The notes under the pieces were generated by a model, which had not been told where the DNA came from, made no database searches, and saw nothing but the letters and a program-made list of their open reading frames with translations. Shown in pieces: positions 8,692-16,488 of a DNA stretch of 32,486 bases (position 1 is its first letter; each line of letters begins with the position of its first letter). Source of the DNA: Anaerolineae bacterium (lineage in GTDB: Bacteria; Chloroflexota; Anaerolineae; Aggregatilineales; Aggregatilineaceae); the NCBI GenBank assembly GCA_016926875.1, contig JAFGNU010000084.1, positions 1-32,486 on the forward strand. The letters are read 5' to 3'. A program made the translations under genes and the position numbers.

Positions 8692-8931
8692 ATGGACCTG
8701 AACACGCTCGGACGAATTATCCTGCTGTTTGGCATTGCGCTCGCCGTGGTAGGCGGGCTGCTGATGGTGTTCGGACGGGTGCCGGTGTTGAAACACCTCG
8801 GCCACCTGCCCGGCGATATTCGTGTTGAGCGCGAAGGCTTTTCGTGTTTCTTCCCGCTGGTCAGCATGTTGATCATCAGCATCCTGCTTTCACTGGCGCT
8901 TAACATCATACTCCGCTTACTCAACCGTTAG
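8692..8931 (+). CDS. DUF2905 small membrane protein
   Basis: Small protein of 79 residues with two membrane helices, at about 5-27 and 56-76, linked by the segment GRVPVLKHLGHLPGDIRVEREG, typical of the DUF2905 family. Function is unknown. It lies 17 bases after ruvB and 6 bases before queA, so it is part of the same operon; members of this family are often found near ruvB and queA. No strong ribosome site is seen, which fits translation coupled to ruvB. Confidence 0.88.
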   Translation: MDLNTLGRIILLFGIALAVVGGLLMVFGRVPVLKHLGHLPGDIRVEREGFSCFFPLVSMLIISILLSLALNIILRLLNR

Positions 8932-8937
8932 GCTAAC

Positions 8938-10044
8938 ATGCATACTTCGGATTTTGACTACAACCTGCCCCCGGAATACATCGCCCAGACTCCCGCCGAC
9001 CCCCGCGACGCATCGCGGATGCTGGTGCTGCACCGCGAATCGGGCAAGATCGAACACCGCGTTTTCCGCGACCTGCCGGACTATCTCAACCCTGGGGATG
9101 TGATCGTGCTCAACCAGACGCGCGTGATCCCGGCGCGGCTGCCTGCGCACAAGGTCCCAACCGGCGGCGCGGCAGAGATTCTGCTGCTGCGCAAGCTGGA
9201 TGATAGGCGCTGGCTGGCGATTGTGGGCGGCAAGCGAATACAGGTCGGCACGCGGTTGGAGGTTGGCCAGGGCACCGGCAGCAAAATCGCGGCAACCGTG
9301 ATCGAACAGCGCGAGGAAAACCAGCGCGTGATCGAGTTCGCTACGCCGATCCGTCCCTACCTGGACGAGATCGGTGAAACGCCGCTGCCGCCCTACATCA
9401 CCAGACCGTTGGATGATGCCAGCCGTTACCAGACGATTTACGCCCGCCATGACGGCTCCGCCGCCGCGCCCACTGCCGGGCTGCACTTCACAGGCGAAAT
9501 GCTGGTGACACTCAAACGGCAGGGGGTTGAGATCGCATACTGCACGCTGCACATCGGGCTGGACACGTTTGCGCCCGTGCGCGTGGAAACCATCGCCGAG
9601 CACCCCATGCACACCGAGCGCGCGGTCCTGACGCCCGCCGACGCACAGATCATCAACAACGCGCGGCTGCGCGGCAGCCGGATCGTAGCCATCGGCACCA
9701 CCAGCGCCCGCACGCTCGAAACCGCCGCGATCCGCTCGGCTGCCTACGGGAGCGATACCACCGATCCGAGCAGTGTGCGGCGCACGCTGGCACGATTAAA
9801 CGACAATGTATGTCCCTGGCGGCCTGTTATTGCAATTGACGAGGATACCGACCTGTTCATCACGCCGGGGTACCGCTTCCGCGCAGTGGACGTGATGCTG
9901 ACAAACTTTCACCTGCCGCGCTCAACCCTGCTGATGATGGTCAGCGCGTTTGCCGGGCGAGAACGCATCCTGGACGCGTATCAAGAGGCGATCAGGGAAA
10001 AATACCGGTTTTACAGCCTGGGCGACTGCTGTTTGCTCCTGTAA
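8938..10044 (+). CDS. queA: S-adenosylmethionine:tRNA ribosyltransferase-isomerase QueA
   Basis: Enzyme of 368 residues that adds the cyclopentanediol ring precursor from SAM to preQ1 at the wobble position of tRNAs on the way to queuosine. Hallmarks are the N-terminal FDYNLPPEYIAQTPADPRDASRM, LNQTRVIPARL, the central SAAAPTAGLHFT region, LHIGLDTFAPVR, and FHLPRSTLLMMVSAFAG followed by EKYRFYSLGDCCLLL. It is slightly longer than usual because of an insert of about 25 residues after the TTSARTLE motif. The usual last block GDAML reads GDCCL. It closes the ruvB operon. Its presence implies a queuosine pathway or preQ1 uptake elsewhere. Confidence 0.97.
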   Translation: MHTSDFDYNLPPEYIAQTPADPRDASRMLVLHRESGKIEHRVFRDLPDYLNPGDVIVLNQTRVIPARLPAHKVPTGGAAEILLLRKLDDRRWLAIVGGKRIQVGTRLEVGQGTGSKIAATVIEQREENQRVIEFATPIRPYLDEIGETPLPPYITRPLDDASRYQTIYARHDGSAAAPTAGLHFTGEMLVTLKRQGVEIAYCTLHIGLDTFAPVRVETIAEHPMHTERAVLTPADAQIINNARLRGSRIVAIGTTSARTLETAAIRSAAYGSDTTDPSSVRRTLARLNDNVCPWRPVIAIDEDTDLFITPGYRFRAVDVMLTNFHLPRSTLLMMVSAFAGRERILDAYQEAIREKYRFYSLGDCCLLL

Positions 10045-10064
10045 CCATTCTCGCCCATGCCCCT

Positions 10065-10310
10065 CTATACTTTCGAAAACCAGTTCAGCAGCTTTTTCAC
10101 GATGCTGCGCTTGTCCGAGATCACCTGCTGGTATTCCCGGTTAAGCTCGTGGGTCAGGTTTTCGAGTTCTTCGACGTTCATCCGTGCGCCGTTAACCAGT
10201 ACCCAGTTGTTTCCCAGATGACGCAGTTCTTTGGGGGTACGACAATAAAGCGACTGGTAAACGCCCAGATACCGGAGCATGGCCTTTTCGACCCTGTAAT
10301 AATCCTCCAA
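10065..10310 (-). CDS. Small hypothetical protein
   Basis: Unrecognised protein of up to 81 residues, soluble in character, with a helix-rich C-terminal half (EELENLTHELNREYQQ) and a basic end. The start could be TTG at 10310, just after an in-frame stop, or the ATG at 10280, which would give 71 residues; neither has a well-spaced ribosome site. The gene ends 20 bases from the queA stop, tail to tail. A good promoter (TTGCCG, 16 bases, TATAAT) lies about 100 bases upstream on the same strand, which supports the gene being real. Confidence 0.55.
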   Translation of the reverse strand: MEDYYRVEKAMLRYLGVYQSLYCRTPKELRHLGNNWVLVNGARMNVEELENLTHELNREYQQVISDKRSIVKKLLNWFSKV

Positions 10311-10414
10311 TTCCCCCTACCTCGCTCTCTGTCCGGGGCAGGTCACACCACCCGTACCTGCCGATTGATGGTCGGTATCCCCGCCAGAGCACTTTTTATG
10401 CTATGTTTATTTTG

Positions 10415-10442
10415 ATTATATTATCACATTATCATCCGGCAA
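10415..10442 (-). promoter_or_regulatory. Promoter for the small gene ending at 10065
   Basis: On the - strand, TTGCCG (10442-10437), a 16-base spacer and the perfect -10 TATAAT (10420-10415) lie in an AT-rich island of about 45 bases within a GC-rich region. The gap 10311-10554 otherwise holds no gene. A weaker TAAAAT at 10502-10507 on the + strand may serve punA, but no -35 could be matched to it. Confidence 0.5.
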
Positions 10443-10554
10443 GGCTAGAAATTGCGCATCTCGCGCCCACCCGCTGCCTCCCCAGGCTCTCCAAGAGGTG
10501 TTAAAATAGCGGCCCAGGATGCCCAGCATATGTGAGCACACTACGGAGACACTC

Positions 10555-11448
10555 ATGCACGATTCTGCGTTCATCCCGTTAGCACACTATCACGAAGCGG
10601 CAGAAGCCGTCCGGCAGCGCATCAAACAAACGCCTGCCATCGGCCTGGTGCTTGGCTCAGGGTTGGGGTCGCTGGTCGAAGAAATCAAAGACGCTGACGC
10701 CATACCCTACCAGGAAATCCCGCACTGGCCGCATTCCACCGTTCAAGGGCACGCCGGAAAGCTCGTCATCGGCCAGCTAGAAAATAAGACTGTGCTGGCT
10801 ATGCAAGGCCGCGCCCACTTTTACGAGGGCTACACCATGGCCCAGGTCACGCTGCCGATTCGCGTCATGCGCCTGTTGGGCATCAACGCCGTGGTTCTCA
10901 CCAACGCGGCGGGCGGCCTGAATCCAGGTTTCAGCGCCGGAGACATCATGGTCATCCAGGATCATATCAACCCGGTTGGCCTGTTCGGGCACAGCCCGCT
11001 GCGCGGGCCAAACATCGGGGCATTTGGCCCTCGTTTTTCGATCAACACCCATATTTATAACCCCACGCTGATCAAGCTGGCGCACAGAGTCGCCCAGGCT
11101 AACGAGATTTCGCTGCGCGAAGGCGTGTATGTCTCGCTGTCCGGCCCGGCGTTCGAAACCCCGGCAGAAGTACGGATGCTGCGCGCGTGGGGCGGGGATG
11201 CGGTTGGCATGTCAACCGCTCATGAAGCGCTCGTAGCCTACCACGCCGGGATGCGCGTGCTCGGCTTTTCGAGCATCACCAACCTGTGCCTGGACAATAC
11301 CGAAGCCCAGGACGAAATCAGCCACGAGGAAGTATTGCGGCTGGGTCGCCAGATCGTGCCACGCCTGGCAGCCATCCTGCGCGGCGTGCTGCGCGAGATG
11401 CCGCCCTTTGACCCGTCGGAGATCGAAAACCAACCAGAGCATGACTAG
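10555..11448 (+). CDS. punA: Purine nucleoside phosphorylase (trimeric type)
   Basis: Cytosolic enzyme of 297 residues that splits guanosine or inosine with phosphate to the free base and ribose 1-phosphate. The ATG at 10555 follows GGAG by 6 bases and is preferred over an ATG 36 bases upstream. Motifs are the phosphate loop GLVLGSGLGSL, QGRAHFYEGY, TNAAGGLNPGFSAGDIM, GPAFETPAEVRML with the active-site Glu, GMSTAHEALVA, and SITNLCLD. The Asn in SITN is the residue that marks 6-oxopurine specificity; methylthioadenosine phosphorylases carry Asp there. It overlaps the next gene by 8 bases, so translation is coupled. It could feed guanine and hypoxanthine to the amidohydrolase and molybdenum hydroxylase in this window. 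Confidence 0.95.
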   Translation: MHDSAFIPLAHYHEAAEAVRQRIKQTPAIGLVLGSGLGSLVEEIKDADAIPYQEIPHWPHSTVQGHAGKLVIGQLENKTVLAMQGRAHFYEGYTMAQVTLPIRVMRLLGINAVVLTNAAGGLNPGFSAGDIMVIQDHINPVGLFGHSPLRGPNIGAFGPRFSINTHIYNPTLIKLAHRVAQANEISLREGVYVSLSGPAFETPAEVRMLRAWGGDAVGMSTAHEALVAYHAGMRVLGFSSITNLCLDNTEAQDEISHEEVLRLGRQIVPRLAAILRGVLREMPPFDPSEIENQPEHD

Positions 11449-12238
11449 TCTGATCTTCTTCGTCGAAAAGATCGCGTTTGGCCTGTATATCCTGAGCGCG
11501 GGGGCTATCCTGCTCATGGTCTACCGGCTGCGGCGCGCGCGCCGCGACTTGGTCGTCGCCCAGTTTAAGCTGGAACGCGAGCACGCCCAGGTGCGCCAGG
11601 CCAGCGCGATCACGTTTGGCGGCCTGCTCATCGAGTTTGTGATCGCCGTCTGGGCCATCACTAACCTGATGGCTCCTACCGTGCGCGATATACAGATCAA
11701 GTCCGGTCCCGGCACAGGCCCCGCCGTCCAGAAGTTTGTGACCAGCACGCCCGCTGCTAATCCGCTGATCTCGTTGGATACCGGCGTCTTGCAGGATGAC
11801 GAAATGGTCATTTTTGCCACGCCGGTCCCTACCGCTACCCCGGTCGGCACGATCCTGCCCGAAGCCGAGGAAATCGTCGGCTGCGCGCGTGACAGCGCGT
11901 GGTTTCTGATACCGGGCAACGGGCAGTTGCTATTTGAGGCGACGACGGTAGTCGGCACCGCTTCGATCAGCAACTTCTCGTTTTACCGCTTTGAGATCAA
12001 ACCTGCGCGCGGTGATGCCGAATTTGCGCCGATTGGCGGAGATTACACCGTGCCGGTGGTTGAAGGACCGCTAGGAGACATTCTGCCCTTCAACTTTGCG
12101 CCCGGTGAGTACCGGTTCCGGCTAACGGTTTTTGATAATACCAATATGATGAGAGCGCTGTGCGAGGTAACCATTCATATCAGCGCACCGCCGCCAACGC
12201 CAACGCCTATTGGCGGGGAAGCTACACCAGCCCCATAA
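11441..12238 (+). CDS. Membrane-anchored protein with Pro/Thr-rich linkers
   Basis: Unrecognised protein of 265 residues. Two membrane helices are seen, at about 1-27 and 50-75 with a charged coiled segment between (RARRDLVVAQFKLEREHAQ), followed by an outside part. The outside part has a linker with TPVPTATPVG, a beta-rich domain of about 110 residues with two cysteines (GCARDSAWF and RALCEVTIH) that could form a disulfide, and a PPPTPTPIG tail. Such Pro/Thr linkers are usual in secreted proteins of Chloroflexota. The ATG at 11441 overlaps the punA stop by 8 bases. It ends one base from the stop of the convergent YqeC-MocA gene. The domain could be carbohydrate- or protein-binding, but that is a guess. 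Confidence 0.75.
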   Translation: MTSLIFFVEKIAFGLYILSAGAILLMVYRLRRARRDLVVAQFKLEREHAQVRQASAITFGGLLIEFVIAVWAITNLMAPTVRDIQIKSGPGTGPAVQKFVTSTPAANPLISLDTGVLQDDEMVIFATPVPTATPVGTILPEAEEIVGCARDSAWFLIPGNGQLLFEATTVVGTASISNFSFYRFEIKPARGDAEFAPIGGDYTVPVVEGPLGDILPFNFAPGEYRFRLTVFDNTNMMRALCEVTIHISAPPPTPTPIGGEATPAP

Positions 12239-12239
12239 T

Positions 12240-13604
12240 CTATTCCCGGCGAAGCCCGGCTAACCGCCGTTCCAGGTCATACTGCTGCGGGGTGTCGATG
12301 TCGCGCAGGATGCTGTCATCATGCACCGTGATCAACGCCAGGCGATCCGGGTGGCGGCGCATCACGTCACGCGGCACGCCGTCCGCCAGGGCGATCAGTT
12401 CCGGCCAGAAATGCCGGTCGAACAGCACGGGATGGCCTTGCTGCCCGCGATACACCGGCGCGATAATCTCGCCCTGCATCTCAGCATAAGCCGCTATAAT
12501 TTGTCCGATCACCCGCCCGCTCAGAGAGGGCTGGTCACCCAGCGTGACCAGGCAGGCAGCAGTTGAGCCGGACAGCGCCCCCAACCCCACTTTGAGCGAC
12601 GACAGCATCTCGCCCGAAGCGTAAGCCGGGTTATGCATAATCCGAACCGGTAGATCGGCCAGCGCCCGCCTGACTGCTTTGTGCTTGTAGCCGGTCACGA
12701 CCACGATCTCTGCAACCCGTGCCAGCACCAGGCGGCTGACGATAGCCTCGATTACCGTGCGTCCATCCCAGGGCAGCAGCGGCTTGCAGTGTCCCATCCG
12801 GGTTGACATGCCCGCCGCCAGGACCACCGCGCCCACGCGCCGTTGAAGCTCGTGTACCGGTTCGACGTAGGACTGCATCGAGCCTAACGCGACCGCTTCC
12901 ACGCGCGGCGAGCGCAGCACCATTTGCGCCACGTGGCGGGCACGGGCACGCTCGTAGCCGTAGCCTGGCACTTTGTTCAACAGCGCCACAACCCGCGCCG
13001 AATCGGGGATGCCGCGCAAACCAAGCTCGGAGTCCCGGATCGTGACAGCCATCCACGGCGGGATCAGCGCCCCACCTTCTGGAAAGCCATACCGCGCCCG
13101 GATACGCGCCGCGTTGTAGATGTGATCGTCGTCCAGCGGCTGGCCCAGCGCATCCACACCTGCGACCGGCACCACCAGCGAAGCATCCGGCGGCACAACC
13201 GGTTCATGATCGTAGGGCGCTTTGAGCGGCAACCGCTGCGCCCCATCCGCTTCGATGAGCAGCGCATCCGAATCAACCGAATCCACCAGCGCCGCGATCA
13301 CATCCGGGTGCAGGCCCACGATCTCAGATCGCCGGGTGTCTTCTGCGCCGTACAGAAACACGAACCCATACTCGTTTAGCCACTGGCTGATCATGGTGGG
13401 GGTGACCTTTTTGGTCAACCGCACTGCCAGCGGCATATGTTCGATTTCGTGCCGGGCAAGTCTCGTGGTAGTGGTTGCCAGCACACGCCAACCCTGGGAT
13501 CGCAGCTCGCGCGCCAGCCGTAACAGGGCCGCTGTTTTGCCACCGGCCCCAACAAACGCCACCGTTTCGCCACGCTGGACATGCAGCGCATCAAACAAAC
13601 GCAT
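12240..13604 (-). CDS. YqeC-MocA fusion for molybdenum hydroxylase maturation
   Basis: Fused protein of 454 residues. Residues 1 to about 240 match YqeC, an accessory protein known from selenium-dependent molybdenum hydroxylase clusters, with P-loop GAGGKT at 19-24, ATTTTRL at 43-49, LIEADGAQRLPLKAP and LNKV at 209-212. Residues 257 to the end match the MocA/MobA-like nucleotidyltransferases that add CMP or GMP to molybdopterin: VVLAAGMSTRMG at 260-271, K274 and GDQPS at 356-360. In E. coli yqeC and the mocA-like ygfJ are separate neighbours. It ends the hydroxylase operon, 50 bases after the molybdopterin subunit, and probably prepares that enzyme's cofactor. Its ribosome site is weak (GAGGTG about 13 bases upstream). 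Whether selenium is involved cannot be read from this window. Confidence 0.88.
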   Translation of the reverse strand: MRLFDALHVQRGETVAFVGAGGKTAALLRLARELRSQGWRVLATTTTRLARHEIEHMPLAVRLTKKVTPTMISQWLNEYGFVFLYGAEDTRRSEIVGLHPDVIAALVDSVDSDALLIEADGAQRLPLKAPYDHEPVVPPDASLVVPVAGVDALGQPLDDDHIYNAARIRARYGFPEGGALIPPWMAVTIRDSELGLRGIPDSARVVALLNKVPGYGYERARARHVAQMVLRSPRVEAVALGSMQSYVEPVHELQRRVGAVVLAAGMSTRMGHCKPLLPWDGRTVIEAIVSRLVLARVAEIVVVTGYKHKAVRRALADLPVRIMHNPAYASGEMLSSLKVGLGALSGSTAACLVTLGDQPSLSGRVIGQIIAAYAEMQGEIIAPVYRGQQGHPVLFDRHFWPELIALADGVPRDVMRRHPDRLALITVHDDSILRDIDTPQQYDLERRLAGLRRE

Positions 13605-13654
13605 AGGCTGTTTCCGTCACCTCGTTCGCCGCACTCCTACCACCGGGCAGGGTC

Positions 13655-15883
13655 TCAGATCACTCCGATGTTGTGTTCCCGCAGCCTGGATACCACCGAT
13701 TCGGGCGTCAGCGGGATATGATCAAACCAGATACCCGTCGCATCGTGCAGCGCTGCCACGATGGCCGGGGCCAGCGGGATGAAGGGCATCTCTGCCATGC
13801 CGCGCGCTCCCCAGGGTCCCCTGGGATCGGCGTATTCCAGGATCACAGATTTTGTTTCACGCGGGATGTCCCAGATCGTCGGGATCAGGTAGGTAGACAG
13901 GAACGGGTTTTGGATACGCCCGTCTTTCACCACCAGGTTTTCCATGATCGCGTAGCCGAGCGCCTGCACGACTGCGCCTTCGATCTGCCCTTCGATCTGC
14001 TGGGGATTGATCGCGCGCCCGACATCATGCGCCGATACCACGCGCACAACATCGATATGGCCGGTTTCGATATCTACCTCGACCTCGACAAACTGAGCCA
14101 TGTACCCGTATGCAAAATTCGGATTGGCCCGGCCTGTTTCAGGATCATACGGGGTCGTTTTGGGCGGGACATACCGGTAGGTGGCAACCGCCGGGCGCTG
14201 CTCACTGCGCCATTTTTCTAGCGCCTGCTCAGCCGCAGTCTTGATCGCGTTGCCTGCCATGAACGTCATGCGCGACGCCGACGAACTGCCGGAATTGTCG
14301 GTTTCCGCCGTATCATGCCCGATCACCTCGACCTTATCCAGCGGCACGCCAACCCCGTCGGCCACCATCTGGGCAAAGACCGTATGCGCGCCCTGGCCCA
14401 CGTCCGCGCCCGCCTCGCGCACTACCACGCGCTCGATTTTGGCGTCTCCGTGAATTTCGACCGTCGCCCAGTTTTCCTCCGGTGCGCCAAAGCTGAACCC
14501 GATGTTCTTGAAACCCATCGCCATCCCAATCCCGCGCCGCTTGGCCGGGGTCGTGGGCTGTTCGGTGGGAGATATACGCGCCCAACCGGCACCGGTCTTA
14601 TGCCAGTAATCGCTTTGGGCCGCCCCCTCGGCTAGCACCTTTGACAGCGTCACTCCCGGCGGCAGGGGCGTTCCGACCGATGTAATGCTGCCCTCTTCCA
14701 ACACGTTTAGCGCCCGGATTTGCACGGGGTCCATGCCCAGCGCGTCGGCCAGTTTGTTCATCTGACCTTCTGCCGCGAATGCGCCCTGCGGCCCGCCAAA
14801 ACCGCGAAACGCGCCGCACGGGATGTTATTGGTATACACGCCGTAGGTATCCACTTTAACATTTGGAATCTCGTATGGCCCGTTGACCATCAAGTGCGCG
14901 TTGCCGGTTACCTTGGTGCTGGTGTAGGCATACGCGCCCGCGTCGGCGTATACTTCCGCCTCTGCCGCCACGAGCTTTCCTTCACGCGTGGCGCCCCACC
15001 GCGCGCGGATGGTGAACGGGTGGCGCTTGTGGTGCCCAATAATCGACTCTTCACGGCTCCAGACCACTTTCACAGGGCGCTGCAATTTCCATGCCGCCAG
15101 CGCCAGCGCGATCTGGATCGACATATCTTCACGCCCGCCAAATGCCCCGCCGATGGCCGGGTAAACAATGCGCACCTGCTCTTCCGGCAGGCCCAGCGCG
15201 TGCGCCACCTGCTCGCGATCCTCGTGCGCGTGCTGCCCGGCCACAACAACCGTCACCCGTTTCTCGTCGTCGATGTAGCCTAAGCCTGCTTCCGGCTGCA
15301 AATAGACATGTTCCTGGTAGCCGGTGTGATATTCACCTTCAACGATCACTTCTGCCTGTTCCCACCCGGCGTTGATATCGCCGTGACGGATACGGTAGTG
15401 GTTCAGGACATTGTTTTTGGCATGAGCGTGAAGCTGGGGCGCCCCGTCGGCTATCGCTTGCATAACGTCAACGACGGCGGGCAGGTCTTCATATGTGATC
15501 TCGATCAGGTCCGCAGCGACGGCGGCTGTTTCTTCGGATTCCGCGATCACCAGCGCGACCTGATCGCTGATGCAGCGCACAATATCCGCGCCCGCTTTGC
15601 TGCTGCCAGGGCCACACAGCACAGGCTGGTCGGGCATGATCAACCCGTATTCATTAACCGGCACGTCTGTCGCCGTCAGGACCGCTACCACACCCGGATA
15701 CGCTTCTGCCTGGCGGGTATCAATGGCCGTGACGCGCGCATGAACGCGATCCGACATGCGGATCTTCATCCACAGTTGGTCCTCCATGTCAATATCGCCG
15801 GGATAAAGAGCCTCCCCTATCACTTTGCCGACAGCATCCAGGCGGCGCACGCTCTGGCCGATCACGAAAGCCTTTTCTTTCAC
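13655..15883 (-). CDS. Molybdopterin subunit of xanthine-dehydrogenase-type hydroxylase
   Basis: Large subunit, 742 residues, of a xanthine oxidase family enzyme that hydroxylates a purine or other N-heterocycle. The N-terminal a/b hammerhead covers about 14-135. Further motifs are GGAFGGRED at 245-253, AFRGFGGPQ at 358-366, the molybdopterin segment VGQGAH at 495-500, and the catalytic base E698 in GARGMAEMP. The AFRGFGGPQ form with Arg is typical of xanthine-type enzymes and unlike the CO dehydrogenase loop. The start is GTG at 15883, directly after an in-frame stop, with AAGGAG 11 bases before. The iron-sulfur and FAD parts are encoded upstream, after a small membrane protein. The substrate is probably a purine but is not proven; the length is typical of three-subunit enzymes. 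Confidence 0.93.
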   Translation of the reverse strand: MKEKAFVIGQSVRRLDAVGKVIGEALYPGDIDMEDQLWMKIRMSDRVHARVTAIDTRQAEAYPGVVAVLTATDVPVNEYGLIMPDQPVLCGPGSSKAGADIVRCISDQVALVIAESEETAAVAADLIEITYEDLPAVVDVMQAIADGAPQLHAHAKNNVLNHYRIRHGDINAGWEQAEVIVEGEYHTGYQEHVYLQPEAGLGYIDDEKRVTVVVAGQHAHEDREQVAHALGLPEEQVRIVYPAIGGAFGGREDMSIQIALALAAWKLQRPVKVVWSREESIIGHHKRHPFTIRARWGATREGKLVAAEAEVYADAGAYAYTSTKVTGNAHLMVNGPYEIPNVKVDTYGVYTNNIPCGAFRGFGGPQGAFAAEGQMNKLADALGMDPVQIRALNVLEEGSITSVGTPLPPGVTLSKVLAEGAAQSDYWHKTGAGWARISPTEQPTTPAKRRGIGMAMGFKNIGFSFGAPEENWATVEIHGDAKIERVVVREAGADVGQGAHTVFAQMVADGVGVPLDKVEVIGHDTAETDNSGSSSASRMTFMAGNAIKTAAEQALEKWRSEQRPAVATYRYVPPKTTPYDPETGRANPNFAYGYMAQFVEVEVDIETGHIDVVRVVSAHDVGRAINPQQIEGQIEGAVVQALGYAIMENLVVKDGRIQNPFLSTYLIPTIWDIPRETKSVILEYADPRGPWGARGMAEMPFIPLAPAIVAALHDATGIWFDHIPLTPESVVSRLREHNIGVI

Positions 15884-15961
15884 GCGGGTTCACGCTCCTT
15901 GCATAACCATAGCTGGCACACTTCTGCCTGTACGATCACGGTGGTGATTTGTCGGGCGCGG

Positions 15962-16429
15962 TTATTTTTTGCGTTTCACCTGCGCACGTTTCTGCTTAAT
16001 ACGCTTCTGCCGTTCCCGTAACTCGCGCCGCTGTGCCTTGGCGATTGCTTTCTTGTCGGAGGGGTGTGGTCCCATGTATTTCAGCGCCTCTTTAGCAGGG
16101 TCTTCTCCGACAAACGCCGAAACGAGCAGCGCCGATCCTCCAACCAGGACCAGCCACAGCAGCCCGGCAGTGGCATAATGGAGAATATCTTCACCGTTCT
16201 CACGTTCTTCACGGAAATCGTCAAGCTGCTGTGACAGCTTATGCGGCTCGTTTTCTCTCACCTTAACCCACAGCTTATCGCCGTTTTTCTCAGTGAAATC
16301 TAACACCCCCGGCGCGATAAGGTAGGCCACCACGCCAAACAGCACGGCCAGGATAATTCCAATAAGCGGCAGCAGCGCCTTGCTGGCTTTTCTCTCTTTT
16401 TTTGCCACAGGTGGAGTATATGGGCACAT
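15962..16429 (-). CDS. Two-helix membrane protein inside the hydroxylase operon
   Basis: Unrecognised protein of 155 residues from ATG at 16429, or 176 from a GTG at 16492 that would overlap the preceding stop as GTGA. Two membrane helices lie near LLPLIGIILAVLFGVVAYLIA and ATAGLLWLVLVGGSALLVS, separated by about 45 charged residues; the C-terminal 40 residues are very rich in Lys and Arg (KKAIAKAQRRELRERQKRIK). The gene lies between the FAD/2Fe-2S and the molybdopterin subunit genes, on the same strand, so it is probably co-transcribed. A basic tail may bind nucleic acid, ribosomes or acidic lipid head groups; a direct role in hydroxylase assembly or membrane attachment is only suggested by position. 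Confidence 0.7.
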   Translation of the reverse strand: MCPYTPPVAKKERKASKALLPLIGIILAVLFGVVAYLIAPGVLDFTEKNGDKLWVKVRENEPHKLSQQLDDFREERENGEDILHYATAGLLWLVLVGGSALLVSAFVGEDPAKEALKYMGPHPSDKKAIAKAQRRELRERQKRIKQKRAQVKRKK

Positions 16430-16488
16430 CCTGTTTTTACTCCTGCACTCAACTTGAGGATAAATCGCGATCAACCCGGCATCTCGTT

